The position numbers and the translations under genes were made by a program. A stretch of DNA of 64,000 nt from Pachypanchax playfairii (taxonomy: Eukaryota > Chordata > Actinopteri > Cyprinodontiformes > Aplocheilidae). The DNA lies in the NCBI GenBank assembly GCA_006937955.1, contig SSNP01000134.1, forward strand, positions 646,931 to 710,930. The letters are read 5' to 3'. A model generated the notes under the pieces. The model was not told the origin of the DNA and searched no databases. It was given only the letters and a program-made list of their open reading frames with translations. Below are positions 59,949 through 64,000 of the stretch, piece by piece (positions within the stretch are counted from its first letter, which is position 1; the number at the start of each line of letters is the position of its first letter).

Positions 59949-60075
59949 ATACTTTGACATGAGATTCTCCTTTAGCTTTAAAACACAAGGTTTGTTTGTT
60001 TGTTTCTTCAAAAAAGCAAAATAATGGATTCCAATTTAATGAAACTGACTGTGGTCAGGATGACATGTTAAACCT

Positions 60076-62592
60076 CAGACAGGACTCGAGTTTAGACAGG
60101 ACTCGGGTTCAGACAGGACTCGAGTTCAGACAGGACTCGAGTTCAGACAGGACTCGGGTTCAGACAGGATTCGGGTTCAGACAGGACTCGGGTTCAGACA
60201 GGATTCGGGGTTCAGACAGGACTCGAGTTCAGACAGGACTCGGGTTCAGACAGGACTCGGGTTCAGACAGGACTCGGGTTCAGACAGGACTCGAGTTCAG
60301 ACAGGACTCGAGTTCAGACAGGACTCGAGTTCAGACAGGACTCGAGTTCAGACAGGACTCGGGTTCAGACAGGACTCGGGTTCAGACAGGACTCGGGTTC
60401 AGACAGGACTCGGGTTCAGACAGGACTCGAGTTCAGACAGGACTCGGGTTCAGACAGGACACGGGTTTAGACAGGATTCGAGTTCAGACAGGACTCGGGT
60501 TCAGACAGGACTCGGGGTTCAGACAGGACTCGGGGTTCAGACAGGACTCGAGTTCAGACAGGACTCGAGTTCAGACAGGATTCGGGTTCAGACAGGACTC
60601 GAGTTCAGACGGGACTCGGGTTCAGACGGGACACGGGTTTAGACGGGATTCGAGTTTAGACGGGACTCGAGTTCAGACAGGACTCGAGTTCAGACAGGAC
60701 TCGAGTTCAGACAGGACTCGGGTTCAGACAGGACTCGAGTTCAGACAGGACTCGAGTTCAGACAGGACTCGGGTTCAGACAGGACTCGGGTTCAGACAGG
60801 ACTCGAGTTCAGACAGGACTCGGGTTCAGACAGGACACGGGTTTAGACAGGACTCGAGTTCAGACAGGACTCGAGTTCAGACAGGATTCGGGTTCAGACG
60901 GGACTCGAGTTTAGACGGGACTCGAGTTCAGACAGGACTCGGGTTCAGACAGGACTCGGGGTTCAGACAGGACTCGGGGTTCAGACAGGACTCGAGTTCA
61001 GACAGGACTCGGGTTCAGACAGGACTCGAGTTCAGACAGGACTCGGGTTCAGACAGGACACGGGTTTAGACAGGATTCGAGTTCAGACAGGACTCGGGTT
61101 CAGACAGGACTCGGGGTTCAGACAGGACTGGGGTTCAGACAGGACTCGAGTTCAGACGGGACTCGGGTTCAGACGGGACACGGGTTTAGACGGGATTCGA
61201 GTTTAGACGGGACTCGAGTTCAGACAGGGCTCGGGTTCAGACAGGACTCGGGGTTCAGACAGGACTCGGGGTTCAGACAGGACTCGAGTTCAGACAGGAC
61301 TCGAGTTCAGACAGGACTCGGGTTCAGACAGGACTCGGGTTCAGACAGGACTCGAGTTCAGACAGGACTCGGGTTCAGACAGGACACGGGTTTAGACAGG
61401 ATTCGAGTTCAGACAGGACTCGGGTTCAGACAGGACTCGGGGTGAGACAGGACTCGGGTTCAGACAGGACTCGAGTTCAGACAGGACTCGGGGTCAGACA
61501 GGACTCGAGTTCAGACAGGACTCGGGTTCAGACAGGACTCGGGTTCAGACAGGATTCGGGGTTCAGACAGGACTCGAGTTCAGACAGGACTCGGGTTCAG
61601 ACAGGACACGGGTTTAGACAGGACTCGGGTTCAGACAGGACTCGAGTTCAGACAGGACTCGAGTTCAGACAGGACTCGGGTTCAGACAGGACTCGGGTTC
61701 AGACAGGACTCGAGTTCAGACAGGACTCGAGTTCAGACAGGATTCGGGTTCAGACGGGACTCGAGTTTAGACGGGACTCGAGTTCAGACAGGACTCGGGT
61801 TCAGACAGGACTCGAGTTCAGACAGGACTCGAGTTCAGACAGGACTCGGGTTCAGACAGGACTCGAGTTCAGACAGGACTCGGGTTCAGACAGGACACGG
61901 GTTTAGACAGGATTCGAGTTCAGACAGGACTCGAGTTTAGACAGGACTCGAGTTCAGACAGGACTCGGGTTCAGACAGGACACGGGTTTAGACAGGATTC
62001 GAGTTCAGACAGCACTCGAGTTTAGACAGGATTCGGGTTCAGACAGGACACGGGTTTAGACAGGATTCGAGTTCAGACGGGACTCGAGTTTAGACAGGAT
62101 TCGGGTTCAGACGGGACTCGAGTTTAGACGGGACTCGAGTTCAGACAGGACTCGGGTTCAGACAGGACACGGGTTCAGACAGGATTCGAGTTCAGACAGG
62201 ACTCGAGTTTAGACAGGATTCGGGTTCAGACGGGACTCGAGTTTAGACGGGACTCGAGTTCAGACAGGACTCGGGTTCAGACAGGACTCGAGTTCAGACA
62301 GGACTCGAGTTCAGACAGGACTCGGGTTCAGACAGGACTCGAGTTCAGACAGGACTCGGGTTCAGACAGGACACGGGTTTAGACAGGATTCGAGTTCAGA
62401 CAGGATTCGAGTTCAGACAGGACTCGAGTTCAGACAGGACTCGGGTTCAGACAGGACTCGAGTTCAGACAGGACTCGAGTTCAGACAGGACACGGGTTCA
62501 GACAGGACACGGGTTTAGACAGGACTCGAGTTCAGACAGGACACGGGTTCAGACAGGATTCGAGTTCAGACAGGACTCGGGTTCAGACAGGA
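60076..62592 (+). repeat. 17-bp minisatellite, about 145-150 copies, downstream of alkbh1
   Basis: The unit is GGACTCGAGTTCAGACA, with variants GGACTCGGG, GGATTCG, GGACACGGGTTTAGACA and GGGACTCG. Variants recur in blocks of several units, implying duplication of longer segments. Three units make 51 bp or 17 codons, so the array stays open and yields false proteins of 357 and 154 codons (RQDSSSDRTRVQTGLEF repeats). CTCGAG (XhoI) sites occur at high density. Confidence 0.97.
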
Positions 62593-64000
62593 CCAATTTT
62601 ATTCCTTCTTCCTGTTTACTTCCTCTTCTTTTAGATTTCTTTCTGTGAAAATGAAATAGCTTTTCCGTTCATCCTTTTTTCCATTTGAATTTTGGTGCAT
62701 ACAGGCTTCCATAGATTTTCATCTACTGCTGTAAGACGCCACTTCTCTCGTTGTAGATCCTCGTCCATCCGTCCGAGCAGCTGCAGTACTTGCTGTTTCT
62801 CACTAGGTGGCGTAACATCACTACATATATTTGTTTGATTTTGACCTGATATGAATGATCAGAGCAGTGACTCAGCGTGTGTGAACAGGACTTCTTGCTT
62901 GTTATTATCTTCTGGAATAAAGATGTGATGTGGATTATTTCACATTTGAAAAGAAATCTGTGCTGCACTGCAGGATTAGTGTCATTGAGGGAACATCCAA
63001 ATTATCCTTGACTAATAAAACATCCGTAGCAGGACAGTGAGAAGGTCACTCAGTTTCTGTCATGAGTGAATGAAATGGTTTTCAAAGACGTGCTGGTTAA
63101 AGTTAACAAGAGGAACATTCATTAGTCCAGTTCCACATACGTTCAGTCAGCTAGTGACAGCTCCATCAAAAACACAGTCAGAGTCAGAAAACAGGGTCTG
63201 CTTGACTTTATATGGAGAACGGAGCGACGGCTCACCGTGATCTCAGGTTTGGGGTATTTTGGATGTGTTGAACTTGCTCTGTACTACAAGCCCCTGGTCT
63301 TTGTTAAACAACAGTAGAACATTTCTTTCAGAGCGTTAACCTTTTGTTCATGTATTAAATGGAGTTTTGGAACAAATTCAAGCTCCTCAGGTATGTTTAA
63401 ACCTCTGGTTACATGTCAAACCAGCAGTTAACAGGTGTGCTGTTGGACTAGTCGAGATTATACCAACTCCAATGAGAAAAGCCACATCCAGATTCAGATG
63501 GTGGACCTTCGTGCAATGAGGTGATGCTGCAAACTGCATAAAGTCTCTTCTATTAAATTAAGAGCTCATTTAGTTCCAGTTACCAGCATCATCATCCTCG
63601 TTAAGCCTCTCCACATGGACATCCCAAGGCTCAGTGTTGGGAAGCTCAGTCTAACAGGCTGATGGGTCTTCTGGACCGCTGTGTTCCTCTCAGGAATGTC
63701 ATCTAGTACCCTGCCATCCCACACATGGTCCAGACTGTTCTCACTTGTGCTTCTGCAATAGTAAATAAACAATAAAATGGTACCAGAGGAGAGACATTCC
63801 TCTTTAAAACCTTCTAAAATATTCTTTTCTACTTGGAGACTCGTGTCCTCAGGGAACAGCTCCTGTGTTAGACGCACTCAGTCTTTGCTGTTCCATCAGG
63901 TCCATGAAGGACCAGGTGCTGGTGTTGAACAGGGTTTCTTATGTCTGTCATCTTGTGTTTATAAATGCAGAACCTTTTTAACAGTCTTTAGGTGAGGTGG
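62593..64000. other. Gene-free stretch at window end
   Basis: No recognised exon or repeat. A 103-codon minus-strand frame at 63,566-63,877 has no recognisable features. Confidence 0.4.

Noticed and set aside
59996..61906. Long ORFs of 357 and 154 codons (RQDSSSDRTRVQ repeats)
   Set aside because: They are translations of a 17-bp tandem repeat, open because 51 bp is both three units and 17 codons. No coding evidence.

Overview
The window is nuclear DNA from a teleost fish, probably a spiny-rayed one. It holds two spliced vertebrate genes in full (slirp and alkbh1), the 3-prime half of a third (oat), introns with GT-AG borders, and many transposable elements of fish type: Tc1, DIRS, a sushi-like Ty3/gypsy element, L2/Rex-like LINEs, tRNA-derived SINEs, and TTAA- or TIR-bounded MITEs. 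There are no bacterial features, CRISPR arrays or operons. Most long open frames outside the named genes come from repeats.

Layout. 1-1.6 kb: a complete Tc1/mariner element with an apparently intact transposase. 1.6-25.5 kb: AT-rich gene-poor DNA with scattered MITEs, SINEs and LINE scraps. 25.5-28.5 kb: a Ty3/gypsy element with two apparently identical 857-bp LTRs and a 5-bp target duplication. It has a gag frame and the last part of pol, but most of pol is missing at a single unresolved base. 28.5-37.9 kb: more MITEs, one nested. 37.9-40.6 kb: the last five exons of oat on the minus strand. 40.7-48.4 kb: a DIRS-type tyrosine-recombinase retrotransposon on the minus strand. It carries a Tc1 insertion, a 629-base gap, a duplicated gag region and another single-N join. 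48.4-51.3 kb: a CA/CT satellite. 51.8-59.9 kb: slirp (minus) and alkbh1 (plus), head to head with 208 bp between their start codons. 60.1-62.6 kb: a 17-bp minisatellite. The rest shows nothing recognisable.

Function. slirp encodes a mitochondrial RNA-binding protein and alkbh1 a Fe(II)/2-oxoglutarate dioxygenase that acts on nucleic acids including mitochondrial tRNA. Their shared promoter fits coordinated expression. oat encodes the PLP enzyme ornithine aminotransferase, but about its first 216 residues are absent, with the DIRS element lying where the missing exons should be.

I did not find a clearly new biological system. The most informative points are: a 12-base self-priming signature in the gypsy element; a complete DIRS terminal/internal complementary layout read at base level; a predicted GC-AG intron in alkbh1; and several places where one or a few Ns appear to hide kilobases of transposon.
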